A stretch of 64,000 nt of DNA from Certhia americana. Its lineage: Eukaryota > Chordata > Aves > Passeriformes > Certhiidae. The stretch covers positions 124,697,234 to 124,761,233 of the forward strand of contig CM031858.1 of NCBI GenBank assembly GCA_018697195.1. The letters run 5' to 3'. This document shows positions 1 through 13,012 of this stretch, piece after piece. How positions within the stretch are numbered: position 1 is the stretch's first letter; each line of letters begins with the position of its first letter. A program made the translations under genes and the position numbers. The notes below the pieces were generated by a model that ran no database searches, had not been told where the DNA came from, and saw only the letters and a program-made list of their open reading frames with translations.

Positions 1-3000
1 TAGTTGGAATGTGGCCAGAATGATGTCTCTGGGGGGCATAATGAAAGAGAGCTGGTGAGGATATCTGGTGCTGGAAATTTAAACAATCAAGACTTCAATT
101 CTGACCAAGTAATGTAAAACAAGCTTTTGCCATACTGCTTCATGTTTGCAGTCTTCTACCCTGTGGGAAAAGGGGTAAGGATTGTAGGAAAAGGTATTTC
201 ATATAAAGCAAGCACTACTGGCCCCACCAGCAGCCCTACATCAGAATACATTCTGATGTGTATGCCTGTCCGTGCTGCTGCTTGTGAATGGTCAGAGTTA
301 GGCACCATCAGCTATCAGAATAGTCCCTTTGAAGGGCAGGGATGTGCAGTTCATGAGACCAAAGATGGAAATAAAATAGCAACAACGTGCACAGCATAGG
401 CTAGGCAAAGAGGGCACCCAAGAAATTTTACAGGTTGAAACACACCTGTCCCAGAAGAGTAGACACTGTGGGCCAAAGCAGGTTTGCTGTCACTTGCATC
501 CCAGGTGGCCAAATTCCACCTGGGTTGCACATTAGGCATATGATTGTTTTTCTTGACTGGGCTGTACAGAGAATTTACACAGGAAATCTGTGGTAGAGTA
601 GGAGATCTGTCTGATTTTCCAGCTCCCAGTTCAACGCCTTAACCACAGGTGCCACCTCCTGCAGTGGCTCTGAGCTCGTAGGGATGCTGGAGTTCTTCCA
701 AATTAGCAGCGATACCAGAACGGAAATAGGTCCTTTCAGCACTAAATAAACACTAATAGTCCATAAATGCTAATGATACAATTTAAGTGTCACTGTGTTC
801 AGTGAATTCAGCCTCTCACCTCCAAATGCTGGCAGCTGAAGTTTCTTTTGTCTAAGATCAAACATTGACTACTTTAATGGACTTTGTCTCAGTAATCTAT
901 TTTAACACTATGGTTAATATCTGACAATTATGCTAGATTAGCATCAAAGATTAATGGAGAGACTGAGGTAAACGCATTCACAACAGTCACCATGGGGTTC
1001 AACATAAAGATGTTTTCTGTCAAAGAGAGGTTTTCTATTATAAACAAGTATGTAACTATTAACACTGCTGTATAACATCTAGGAGTAGCAGGTGGGCCCT
1101 TTGCTACTTCCAATGTCAAGTAACTAAAACACACAAAAGTTAAGGTTTTAAATATTAAAAAAAAAAAAAGGATTAAGAAAAGAGGAAAAACCTACAAAAT
1201 TCTGCCTCTTCTTGCCTCCCATCATGATCCCAGCCTTTGTAGTTGCTCCGCCTGTCCATTCAGTACATAAATAAGCAGCCAAAGATTAAAGCCAACAGGA
1301 TCAGATTTCATAGGATGCTCTGGTACCTAAGGAATGATGGAAGTGTGAGACAAGGTACAGAAAGGAATTTAAACCTCACTGAAAAATTATAAGAAACAAT
1401 ATCTTCAACAGTGTGGAAAAAGAGGATACACAGATTTTATTCATATATGCATGCTCCATTAAAATGACACTCATTGAACTACATCATTAAAAATGACCCC
1501 AAAAGTTCAAGGCTCCTTAACTAATGATGATTCTGCCTCACAAACTGCAGGCACTGAAATACTGGACAATTTCCATTGAGCTGTGCCCAAGAAGTCACTG
1601 TGACAATTCACATGTAATGTTTTAAGCACAATATTCTATAACAGCATTTTTTAAAAGTATTTTCTGTTGTTTCCATTGCTTGTATTTCATGAAAGGCTAA
1701 GCAGGAATCATAGCTGTGTGTACCTATACTGAAGCCCACCCCAGGATGGATTTCCACTTCTGTCTTACAATGTTCTGATCAGTACAGACCTAATACTTTT
1801 CTGTGTTACTAACTAGTGATCAAATCCCACAGTGCAGGGGCAGAAGAGATCTTTGACCTGTTGTTTACCACAGTTCTTCATAAGCTATTTAATGAAAGCA
1901 TTATATCACATCACTAATGCAGGATTTCCAGTGTGCATTGATGCCTTTCAGCATTCAACCTGTGGCTCCTAGACTCTCAGTGTGATGATTTAGCTGTTAA
2001 TGGGGACAGTGATGCTAAGGCTGCCCCATTTCACCTGCTTTGTATGTGGATTTCCCAGACACACAATCACAGAGGTCTTCCATTCCAATTCCCTGCTCAA
2101 AGCACACTCCTAGAACTGAACATCTCCAAGGTAAGACTTCACAATGCCTCTGAGCAGCCTGTGCCAGGGTTTGATCTTCCTCACAGTAAAGAAAGTTCCT
2201 TTTTGTATTTAAACAAGCCTTTTTCATATTTAAGTTTGTGCCTATTTCTTCTTGTCCTTTCACTGAATACTACTTATGAGGGTCTGACTGTTAATAATTC
2301 TTATGTCTTTTTATTATGTTTTATGTCATAATACAACATAATATGTCATAATGTTATGATGTGAATATTAGACATATTGCTATCTTTCATGTCATATTAT
2401 TATGTCTTTGTTATCCTCCCCCTTCAGGTATTTCTCTGCATGGATAAGCCCCACACGTTTATTTACACAATTTGTTTGCTGTCTCTCTATGGCCTTGGTG
2501 GTTTCCTCAATGCTGGCCCTAGCTCCAGCATGCATTTGACCTTAAGGCCCACCCTTTCTCTTTAAAGTTACTTGAATGCATTAATGCTTCATGGAACAGC
2601 AGTACTGTCCTCACAAACACATTGCAAGACCAAATTTCAGGAATGACATGGTGAATAAGAAAACACTGTTTTAGCTAAGTTTCTTCTTCTGCTCACACTG
2701 AAGCCCATATGCCTTTTAAGTGCAGAAAGGAAACGGTCTTCTTTTGGCAAGTCCTGTAAGAAAGGTTCTGTGGGAAGGAAAAAAACAAGAGGTGGAATAT
2801 AGATGGCACTTCATCATAATTTCAAGCACTTGGCCCTGGGAAGCAATCCAATCCATGTGACATATTGCTCAGATGCTTTGTACAATCACTGCAGAGTAAT
2901 CAAGTTCAGACACTTCCCCCTCTCCTCTGACAACATACCACAGGGACTGTGTGCATCTCAGCAGCAGCTCAGTCTGCTTGGGTGTGTTGTTTACTTCCTT

Positions 3001-6000
3001 CACAGACAACATACAGAACTTAGGAAAAAGTTATGCCCTTTCATCCATTTGGAATTGTCCACAGAGCCTCCTTCAAGGACACATGCCTGGGAAGAACCTG
3101 GATGAAACTTACAGTTACTGTCCTTGAAAGTAGAGGAGTTATAAGCTGTGTTTTCAAGAATCTGTGCAGTGCACAGACTGAACCTCATATCAGAAGAGAG
3201 CTTTAACCAGCTGGGCAGGACCCTCTGGGGAACATGCTCATGGCTGATTTTGGAAGCCAGACAGCAACTGAAACCTGTGGGACCAGTAAAAGCTGGACAG
3301 AGGGATCCTCGTGATAGCCTGGAAGCTGGGTTGCTTTGCTTATGGCAAAGCAGAATTAATGTTCAGGTGCTGCTCTCTGCATCAGACTCCTTACCATGGG
3401 ATAAAAGACTGCTTCTTTTCTGCCACTGACATGATGTCCTGTTCTGCAAACACATCAATCTTTTAAAAACTGACAGCAGCCTCCAATTCCCACCTCCAGC
3501 TGTCACTGCTTTGGCTGTGAAGCTTCCTGGCACTGTACTTGAGAGGCTTCTCTGCCTTCTTCTGATCCCAAGAGCATTATAAGCTGCATTGACTCAGTAA
3601 ACTCAAGCTATTTAAAACTACTGACGCTTGGATGGTAAATTCAGGCACTTAGAAGTTAGGAAATAATAGATCTGTGCAATTGCAGTTTTGCTCTCTTTAA
3701 ATTAATTTTGTGCAGTTCTATCAGTGAGAACATGAGTTATTTGCTTTAATTGTGGTTCTGACATTAAAATCAGCACCATCCTAAGCATGCACAGAGGAGA
3801 AATAATTACAGTGGCATAAGCAGTAAAATTATTTCCTTGCCTAAGCACTTGTCTTTGTAATCTAATAACAGTGAACCTGTTATTATCCTCCTACCCTTCC
3901 TCTGTTGCTCCTCTAATTTCTCATTTCCTTCCTTTCTCCCTCTCTTCCTTCACATTCATAGTACCTCTCCACACTGAAATATCAGCAGCATTTGCAGCTC
4001 TGAACCTTGCATATTGTGTATTGAACTGAGATTAAAGACTTACAGTAACTACAAGAAAGAAAGCTACACCCTTATAGCCATGGAGAGTTTGCAGAGCCCT
4101 GGATCAAGACCAAAGCAGTGCCATTGTAAAGTCTGATCTGATTGTCCTTCTGCCTTATGAAACATCAGAGAACTTCTGCTGTATGTGTTGCTGCTGACAC
4201 ACTGTAATTAGGTAGTAGGGCCACAGACCATATCCATGGTCTGTCCACTTCATTCTGCTTAGGAGTTGAAGAATGAAAGAAAGGTTGTCTCCAGTATAAT
4301 TTTATTCCTGGAGAAATAAAATAAATAAAAATGCTAAAATGCTAAAATAGGAACATGTGTGCTGAGTGAAGGAGGTAACCTAAAATATCTCTCTCAAACT
4401 TCAGGTTTTTTCTCCTCCAAATACACTGTTTGTTCAACATTAAAAAATTTCAATACTTTATGTTTGGAGAAGGAATGCAAATTCAGTTGACAATATGCAG
4501 TTTTCATCAGTAAAGATATTCCTTAACACTTACTTTCCTGAGTAAATAGGTCAGCTAGTTAGATTGCAATTAAATATGTACAGTTTGACTCTTTAAGTAC
4601 ATTTCTATCTCAAAATCTATGGGGATACTACAGCCTAAAACTTAAGATCAGTGGAACAGCTTGGAAAAAAACATAACTATACCATTAATTAATTACTAAT
4701 TAACAATTAAAACCCAAATATTGATAAAAAAAACAATGTGGACCTTAAATCCACTCTTCATTACATTAATTATCTAATTTCTTCCCCCACATCTTCCATT
4801 TGTAGTGTACTAGTGAATTGTTCATCTTGAGGATTTTTTTTTTCGTTATTTGGCTGTCTTTTATAGATAAAAATCTTAACTCATTTCATGGTACACATGG
4901 TTGTCAGCTTTGTGCTCTCCACCAAGCTCACCTGTTTGATTCAACCATCAGAAGTCACTAGGGAGGATCTCATGCCCATTCAAATTCAGTTCTTTCCTCT
5001 CCCAGTAACCTATTTATACTGGGTTATACAGGAAAATAATTTTGTATCGAGACATATATCCATGTATTAAGTGTGGTCAAAGCAGGCAGGGACACACAGA
5101 CCGAGGGGATCACACAAATTTCCTTCCCTTGAAATGGTGGCAAGTTTCCTGTTGCATGCTGGTAGAGAAACAGATGGAGAAAACCATCAGATAGGCTTGG
5201 CATTTGATTGCTCCTTAGCTTCCAGGGCTGTCACACCCAGCAGTGACTCCATGGGGTGCTATTTCCTCTGGGAGGGCTCCTGATGCCAGCTGAAATGCCT
5301 CACAGCTATCTGACAAAAGGTGTTGAAGTGGTGCAAAATCCTTCTGCCAGTTCAAGTATGTTCAAAAGACGTTTGAAAGAGCAGTTTTATCCCTAAAGGC
5401 TTTCTTTTTTTTTTTTTCTTTTCTCTGATCAGGTGTAATCTGTCCTTGTTCAGATGTCATTAACATTACTGTCCTGGGTAATTCAACAGAAAAACAATCA
5501 TGAGTTCACAGCAGACCTGCATTAGGGTAGTTAGTGGGTGGTTATCCACAGTCTTAACCAGAGCAGATCTATGTCCTGACATACTCTACAATGCAGAGAG
5601 CTCAGAAGTCACAAGAAATAAAATCTTATTTCAAGCTCTTCCAGCAATTGCCACCTTCACCTTTGGAAGGTTGCTGAATCTCTTTATGTTCCTCTTCTAA
5701 CTGGAAAAATGGGAATAATATTTACTTTTCTGTGTATTGAGGTAGAAGCATTGCTACATGTACATGTACAAACAACTCTTAGCTCCTCAGTGTTAACTCA
5801 CATCTATTAATCTGTTCAGGAGCATTTTGTTAGTCTCAAGAGTTGCATAAATTTTTACTTCTGCTGTTACCTGTGTGGGAGTAAATCAGGATTAACTCTC
5901 CTGAAGTTAATAGTAAATCCAGGCTGAGTAAATGCAGAATCAAACACTCCCAGTAATGAAACACCCCAGACTCACAGGAGCTGAACTTTCTTGAGCCATT

Positions 6001-6324
6001 TTCAGAATCTTTACAAAGTCCTGTGACAAAAGATAACTGGTTTATGTTTTCACTCCTTTGGGAACCTGTACAGATCTAACACTGCTGAATCTGACCTGTT
6101 TCTCAATATAATTGGGAGTATTATTTTCTAACCTGGAGAGCAGTTAGGTTTCCAATCTGGGTGTTTTATTCCAATGCACAGACACTTGAATTGCATTAAA
6201 GAACACGTTATCTACAGTAAGAAATGCGAATAATAAATGCTACACAGTAAGTTCAGACAAGGCCAGAAAATTACAATGAAAGTGGTGTTAATGGGCTTTT
6301 ATGTTTTCCCCAATGACTTCTGGA
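1..6324. other. Upstream intergenic DNA
   Basis: No gene is recognised. The only interspersed repeat is the antisense CR1 fragment at 2050-2460. A minus-strand exon-like stretch with a hydrophobic segment (1193-1327) is discussed under findings. An AT-rich block with repeated TAATTA lies near 4682-4712. Open frames of up to about 100 codons appear random. Confidence 0.6.
2050..2460 (-). mobile_element. CR1 LINE 3' fragment, antisense
   Basis: Read on the minus strand this resembles the CR1 3' region. On the plus strand the antisense phrases are visible: cacaatcacagaggtcttcc, gcctgtgccagggtttgatc, ctcacagtaaagaaagttcc and cttcttgtcctttcactg. It is diverged and truncated; the right boundary is uncertain. 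Confidence 0.65.
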
Positions 6325-6917
6325 ACCTGTGTCCTGGGATGCATCAGGCACAGTGCCACCAGCCAGGCAACAGGGGATTGTCCTGCTCTGCTCTGTACTG
6401 GGGTGGCCTCACCTTGAATATTGTGTGCAGTTTTGGGCACCACAACAAAACAGTATAAGGCTATCAGAAAGCATCCAAAGGAGGGCCATGAAGATGGTGA
6501 AGGGCCTTGAGGGGAAGCTGAATGAGGAGGGGCTGAGGTCACTAGTGCTGTTCAGCCTGGAGGAGACTGAGGGGATACCTCACTGCAATCTACAATTTCC
6601 TTGTGAGGGCGAAAGGAGGGGCAGGCTCTGATCTCTGTGGTGACCAGTGACAGTACCCAAGGGAATGGCCTGACATTTTGGGGTGTTTGGGCTGGGTATT
6701 AGAAAAAGATTCTTCACCCAGAGGGTGGCTGTGCCCTGGCATAGGCTCTCCAGGGAAGTGGTCACAGCACTGAACTGGCAAAGTTCAAGAAGATTTTGGA
6801 CAGTGCTGTCAGGCACATGTTGTAATGTGCAGGGGATGGTGCTGTGCACGGCCAGGAGCTGGGCTTGGTAATACTTGTGGGTCCCTTCCAACTCAGTTTA
6901 TTCTGTGATTCTATGAA
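6325..6917 (+). mobile_element. CR1 LINE 3' end
   Basis: The order of diagnostic CR1 phrases is intact: a gtactggggtggcctcacct-type segment, ccaaaggagggccatgaaga, ttcagcctggaggagactga, gattcttcacccagagggtg, and the terminal gggtcccttccaactcagtt followed by the tail attctgtgattctatg. It is 5'-truncated, as most bird CR1 copies are, and covers the end of the second ORF and the 3' UTR. Confidence 0.92.
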
Positions 6918-7005
6918 GAATCTTTCACACGATTTACCACTCATTAAGACCACACACTGAATGCATCCAACCACTTCATCTCTACCATATCTATTTAACA
7001 CAGCT

Positions 7006-7627
7006 ATTGCTGAATGACAGGGACTGGTTCAAACATAGAGTCCTTCCTTGACTGTACAAAGCACCAGCTCTGTGATGTGAAAGAAGGGATTTCAGGAACC
7101 TCGCCCCTGACAAATCAACAGTTGTACTAATTACCAAAGAAGAGAAACAGCCTTGCCCTTAATGGGTCACAGCTGTGACTTATAAAGATAAGTGTGATAA
7201 AAGGGGTGGGTTGGCTGGTCAGGGAGGACCCTGAGGAAGGGGATCTGGAGAAGAAGGCCCTTGAGGCGGTAGAGGTGCCCTAAGGGAGAAGGAAGGTTAC
7301 GGAGAGACACAGAGAAGAACGAAACAAGGAAGCGAGTTACTGCTGGCAAGAAGATCTGCTGTGAGTTCAGTCAGGGTCTGATGGAGTGGGAGTCTGCAGT
7401 CATTGTTGAGCTGGTGAAAGCCTGTGTTCAGAGTCTGCAAACTAATATTTGTAGTTATAGTCCAGCAGGAGATAGCCAGCAGTCAGTCTGCAGTTGTGCC
7501 CTACAGTAGGAGCTTGCTGTAATCAGAGTCAGGATGGCTGAGCTGTAAAGAATTGACCAGGACCCTTTTCAGGTTGTTAAATGTCTGTGTCTTGGCTCAT
7601 TTCTACCCCTAAAGAGAAGTCTACTGC
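7006..7627 (+). mobile_element. Possible solo LTR
   Basis: A TATA-like cttataaagataa lies near 7176-7190, followed by a purine-rich GAAGAAGG/GAGAAGG region and an end resembling LTR U5 (gtgtcttggctcatttctac near 7580). The 9-base word AACACAGCT flanks it at 6997-7005 and 7628-7636, as a target-site duplication might. The ends do not show clean TG and CA termini, so this remains tentative. Confidence 0.3.
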
Positions 7628-10184
7628 AACACAGCTCTAACATCCTCTCTGTCCATGTAACTATGCTGTCTGAGGTCAAGCAGTCCTTTTATCATCCAAA
7701 ACACACCTGGCAGAATAGTGTTATGATGCATTCAGTCTCTCAACATGAGGAAGACATAAAATTTCAGATTTAGATGCAGATATATTGCATTGCCTCAGAG
7801 AGCTGAAGCATAAAGTAAATCTCATATACATGGTGCTTACAGATCTTGAGTTGTTTGTTGGTTTTTTGTTTCTCTTAAATGCGTACTATATTCTCTCTCT
7901 AACATTTTTCTGTCTTTTGTAGGCTTCTGTAACAGCCTGAAGTTCAGTAAAAATATCTCTGTTTTTGTGTAATGTGTATTTCTATTCAAAGCATGCATTA
8001 TCTTTTGGGAAAAAAACCCTGTGTATCTGTAGTTCTGTCTGCAGGTCAGACAGAAGTCCACAGGACATGCAAGAGGAGGGAGGCAATTCCAGAGCATGGA
8101 TGCATGCAGAGTCACTATGGCCACACAACAAGGACAGCACATTTTGAGGGTGACTGGTACCAAATAGCTTTGTGAAAAGACTATAGCCTCTGGTTACTGT
8201 GACCAATCCAAACCAGTCAGGGACAAAAAATGGTTCCAGCAGAGCCATGTGCTGCCCTCTGTACAAGTGACTTTAGCACAGGCTGAGGGCAGAAGACAGG
8301 GAGCCAGTCATGTAGGAAGAATTGAGCTCCAAATGCATTGGGGATTCTGGCTTCTACACAGCTCGGAGACCACCACTGTAGCAACACCGATAGCATTTCA
8401 TTCAGTTTCTGCTGCTGCCAAGAATTTAGGCTGCAAACTACTTTTTTCTCACCCTCCCTCAGCTACAATCCAGAAGTCTTGGCTCCTTCTGCACAGTGGC
8501 TGCCAGGATGCTGATCTGCAGGGCCCTGAGCTTCCCCCTCCATTCTTAATACCCCTACCTTGCTCCAGCACCTATGTGCAGGCTCCCATTACAGTCACTG
8601 CTCTCAGCCCCCATTTTACCTATGGTGGAAATGATTTCGGGGCATGCAAGGTGCCCTCACCCAGCTGTGGCAGAGCATGGATCATTCCCTTAGTGCTGCC
8701 CTGGACGCCCCAGAATTGTTGCCTTATAAAGATCATTTTTTGTCTGCGGCTTACGCTCATGCCCTGTATACTTAAAGAGAACTTGAAATTTTCCAGGCTC
8801 TGCTGTCATCTTATGAACAAAGCAGCAATATATGGCCTTGCGACTCCTTCTCACCAAATCTGCTGCAGCGGTTGAGTTCCTCTCTTCAGCTGCCATGCTG
8901 GCCAGGGTGGCACCAGCCTGGTGAGCCAGCTGTGGTACCACCTGGGAAGGCTTTGTTCAGCCTTGATCATAGCCACTGATATTTTTCCCTAAGATGACAG
9001 TTGGCTGAGAGCCTTCATAAGAAAAGGTCTCAAATTCCTGGTACCGTATTGTCTTTAAAACACAGACCTTTTTTACAGCCCTGTTAACAACCACTTTGTC
9101 AGCTCCTTGGTATTAAAACTGTACAGTTTGCTGAAGGAAATTGCAGTGGATAATTACCTCAAAATCTCAGCCAGGACAGTTCACATCTTTCCACTTAAGA
9201 AACTGCAAGAATGCAAAAGACCAGAGTTTCACCCTCAGCAACTCAGCATGTATTTCATGGCAAAAGAAGGGCAGCACAGCAGGAGGCTGGATATGCTGCA
9301 CCTCAAATTGTAACTCACTAAAACAGTTCAGGGCACCAAAATAGCTGCTGCTACTGAGAGAAATTAATTGGGCATAATTTCTCTTCAAAACAGTGTCACA
9401 ACTGAGGCTGTGGCACAGTGAGATAACTCTTGCTCTCCTGTCATTACAGGAGAAAATCAGACTTGAGAGCATTATGTTTTTCCAGTGATAAATACCATGA
9501 GACTTCCTTTATTTACAGGAACTCTGGGCAACACCTGTTTTGTACACAAGAATGTGTGTGTCTATTGGTGGTAAAGAAACCCTTCTGTCCTATTGATCTT
9601 GCCATTCACTCCAAACAAGAAAAGCTTGTGAAGTGTGTGACTTTTGCCTCTCTCTAAGCAGAGATTTAGCCAAAATATGTGTTATTCCTTTAGACTTACT
9701 ATTATTACATCCTGCATTCAGTTCTAATTACACAAGTAGTGATCCCTTCTATTTACAGAAGGGGAAGCTGATCAGGTAAACATTTCTTTCTTTCTCCTTT
9801 TTGGCTGCAGGAGCCCTTCTGACACAAATATGCTAAAAGCATTTATATCAGCTGATTTATGTTGAAAGCCCAGCTTTAGCTTTAGGCTTATGTTAACAGA
9901 TTCTTATTGAAGGCATTCTTGTTAGCCCAACAATGCTGTACTTCCTCAGCAAAGATGTTTGACAGCATGCACTGCTGTAACTTCCCATATGATCCCTTCT
10001 CTCGTTCCCAGGCAAGGCTGGGACAGATACCTGCCATGGAGATATGAGGAACCAAAGGCCATCGCAGCTCACCACAATTTTCTTTTTTGCTTTTGTTTTA
10101 CCAGACAAGTGGGGCTTTGTGTGCCTGTCCTAAGTCAGACTGAGATTTGGCCATCAACAATCTACAAGAGTATGTAGTAACAAG

Positions 10185-10396
10185 ACAGGGGAATGGATTC
10201 AAACTGAAAGGGAGTAGGTTTAGATTAGAGGTTAGGAAGAAATTCTTTACTGTGGGGGTGGCGAGGCACTGGAACAGGTTGCCCAGAGAAGTTATGGATG
10301 TCCCATCCCTGGAAGTGCTTAAGGACAGGTTGGACTGGGCTCTGAGCAACCTGATCTAGTGGAAGGTGTCCCTGCACATGGCAGACCTACAAATAC
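10185..10396 (+). mobile_element. CR1 LINE 3' fragment
   Basis: Recognisable blocks are aggttaggaagaaattcttt, ggcactggaacaggttgccc, catccctggaagtgcttaag and ggacaggttggactgggctc. It lacks the final octamer tail. Confidence 0.9.
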
Positions 10397-10450
10397 TGAT
10401 TTTGGAATAAAAATATATATATTAGATATCTTATATTTCTTTAAGGTATT

Positions 10451-10476
10451 TATATATATACACACACACATATAAA
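10451..10476. repeat. Compound (TA)n(CA)n microsatellite
   Basis: A short TATATATA run passes directly into CACACACA. Confidence 0.85.
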
Positions 10477-11564
10477 CATAGGTGAGTCAACACTTTAAAG
10501 CCATTTACAAGAGATTAGCTACTTCTTGGTTCAGTGCCCTCAGAAGATCTATGTCATCTATAGCAATATGAAGGAGACAATCAAGACAAAAAAAAAAAAA
10601 AAAAAAAGCTCTTGACTTAAACCTGGATTTAAATTTCTTTCTTCTCTGCAAAGCAGGCATGTGTGCCCTGCTTCCTGGCAAAAGACCCAAAGCAAATTCT
10701 GAAAGACAAAGGAGATAAACAAACAGCAGTTTAAATTAGTAAACCACAGATTGATACACAGCATATGCAGCTAGAGCAAAAGTGAAAGCTTAGGGAGAGG
10801 CTTCACAAGGCAAGAAGATTGTTTTGCCAGAAGCAGGATAAAGACTTGCCTGCAGCCTAGAAACAGGCTCAGATCAGCAGTACCCATCTCCCCACAGCTG
10901 CTATATTTACAACTCTAAAATTATTTTCTGCAAAAACTTCTGGCAGGTTGTTCTGGTATCTGCAGTTACCGTCCAGACTTTGTGAAGAAAATCCAGGTGT
11001 GCTCCTATAGACTTCAAATAAAGAGTGTGGGGAAACAGTTATTTTGGGAAAGAAATGCTTATAGTCATTTCAGCTAGTGGGAAGGGTTAAAAAACATGGG
11101 TTTAGTAATAGGGATTTAGTAATAGGGATTCAATTCATTTGCATAAATAAGTAATTTATTTCCCTCAGAGTGTACTACAGCATTCTGTCTGACCCCATCT
11201 ACTCCTCCCATGGGGCATGGCTGTCATGTAGACCCTGTGCTTTATTCATCAGTACATGTGTATGTCTCACATGCCACTTAGGACACCCTGGGTACCAGCA
11301 AAATAACCCTGATCCCTTGGTGTCAGGAGTAGAGCACTCACCGTAGCCAGACAGGCCCATGAGAACAAGAAAAAAACCCAACATTAAATACAAGTATAGA
11401 AATTATGGGGAAAAACCACGCAAATTTACAAGGAGATGAATAGCCAATGGATAAAATTTTGCTAATACCAAGCGTGACTTGAAAAATGTTAGAGCAAAGA
11501 CCAGAATCCAATGTTGTATACACTAATATTCTAGAAAAAGTATTTGTACTGATGTAGGCAGATT

Positions 11565-11670
11565 TGTGCCTTGGCCACAGCCTGGGCTCAGAGAGCTGTG
11601 ATGGGAGGCACAAGCCCCAGCTGGAGGCCAGTCAGTGGGGGTACCCCAGGGGTCCTGGGGTACCTGCTCT
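11565..11670 (+). mobile_element. CR1-like reverse-transcriptase fragment
   Basis: The stretch agctggaggccagtcagtgg gives SWRPVSGG followed by TPGVLG, close to the SWRPVTSGVPQGSVLG block of LINE reverse transcriptases. It is short and degraded. It lies about 100 bases before an integrase-like remnant, but the two need not belong to one element. Confidence 0.55.
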
Positions 11671-11759
11671 AGCTGACCCTGCTTTGACCACACAGTTTGC
11701 AGAGAGGCTGTCTGGTCTGTGATTGCATGTGGAAAAAATTTACTCGCTGTCTCTAAGTT

Positions 11760-11993
11760 ATGATTTCTTCTATCCAGAAACATGACACAGCTGATGAGCA
11801 TATAATCAACGTCATAGTCAAGGTATTTGCCAGAAATAGCACACTGATAATGGCAGTGGTAGACAATGGACCACAGCTTACAAGTTTAAAAGTTAAAGCC
11901 TTTGCAAATCATGCAAACATTTTACTTCAAATGCAGAATATTCACTGTGCAAGTATACTGTGGATTGTAGAGCTACAACAGCTAACTATTTAA
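11760..11993 (+). mobile_element. Retroelement integrase-like remnant
   Basis: A 77-codon open frame contains VVDNGPQLTS followed by KAFANHANI, resembling the second catalytic Asp block (DNGPQF-S-F--FA) of LTR-retrotransposon/retroviral integrase cores. Downstream similarity fades, and no other pol motif was recognised nearby. It is most likely an old, inactive LTR-element fragment. Chance similarity cannot be excluded for such a short match. Confidence 0.4.
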
Positions 11994-12480
11994 ACAGGTT
12001 ACAGCATGCTGATTTTAGGGAAGCTAGATGTTTTGTGAAAAATAACCAAAAATATGTAGAAGAGCTCATGTGAATAGAAAATAAAAGAAGACTCAAGTGT
12101 CAACAGCCTATAAAATAGCCTTAAAAAAATCTGGAGTGAGTTATATCAGAGGAATGTCTGTGAAGAGAGGAAAAGAGAGGGAACATAACCACACAGAGAA
12201 AGCTTCATCAATGCAGGTCATGGAGATAGACTAGTTAGAAATGTAAGATGGTATATATGAATAAAAGATATTATCTAACTAAGGGAAAGGTGGACATAAG
12301 CAACCCATGACAGATGGTAACAGCTGAAAGATTGAGAAGCATATGAATAAATGAGAAATGTAATCAAGAAAGTAGTCTAAAGAAAATGCAATCACATCTT
12401 CAGCAAAATATTTTGAAAGAAAGTCTGGCTCAGAGGGATTTCTGAGAGGAAATGGCATGGAAAAAAGACTGAGAACTGAA

Positions 12481-13012
12481 GCAGAGAGAGAGAGAGAGAG
12501 AAGAGAAAGGGGGAGGGTGGGAGGGAGGGAGGGAGGGAGGAAGGAAGGAAGGAAGGAAGGAAGGANNNNNNNNNNNNNNNNNNNNNNNNNNNNNNNNNNN
12601 NNNNNNNNNNNNNNNNNNNNNNNNNNNNNNNNNNNNNNNNNNNNNNNNNNNNNNNNNNNNNNNNNNNNNNNNNNNNNNNNNNNNNNNNNNNNNNNNNNNN
12701 NNNNNNNNNNNNNNNNNNNNNNNNNNNNNNNNNNNNNNNNNNNNNNNNNNNNNNNNNNNNNNNNNNNNNNNNNNNNNNNNNNNNNNNNNNNNNNNNNNNN
12801 NNNNNNNNNNNNNNNNNNNNNNNNNNNNNNNNNNNNNNNNNNNNNNNNNNNNNNNNNNNNNNNNNNNNNNNNNNNNNNNNNNNNNNNNNNNNNNNNNNNN
12901 NNNNNNNNNNNNNNNNNNNNNNNNNNNNNNNNNNNNNNNNNNNNNNNNNNNNNNNNNNNNNNNNNAAAGAAGGAAGGAAGGAAAGAAGGAAGGAAAGAAG
13001 GAAAGAAGGAAG
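12481..13012. repeat. GA/GGAA microsatellite interrupted by an assembly gap
   Basis: (GA)n and (GGGA/GGAA)n run up to 12565, then 400 N bases (12566-12965), then AAAGAAGG-type repeats to about 13012. The repeat is probably continuous across the gap; its real length is unknown. Confidence 0.95.
12566..12965. other. Assembly gap (400 N)
   Basis: A run of 400 undetermined bases. Open frames that appear to cross it are meaningless. Confidence 0.99.

Larger units (their letters stand above)
6918..12565. other. Upstream intergenic DNA with repeat fragments
   Basis: Contains a possible LTR (7006-7627), CR1 pieces, an AT/AC dinucleotide stretch (10451-10476), a poly-A run (10588-10607), a two-copy 16-base repeat (near 11100-11130) and an integrase-like remnant. 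An open frame of 208 codons at 8249-8875 shows no motif I recognise, no splice context and no coding-like composition; I do not call it a gene. Confidence 0.55.

Noticed and set aside
1193..1327. Nuclear mitochondrial insertion, suggested by TGA in place of Trp
   Set aside because: The peptide does not resemble a mitochondrial protein and uses AGG as Arg, which is not a sense codon in vertebrate mitochondria.
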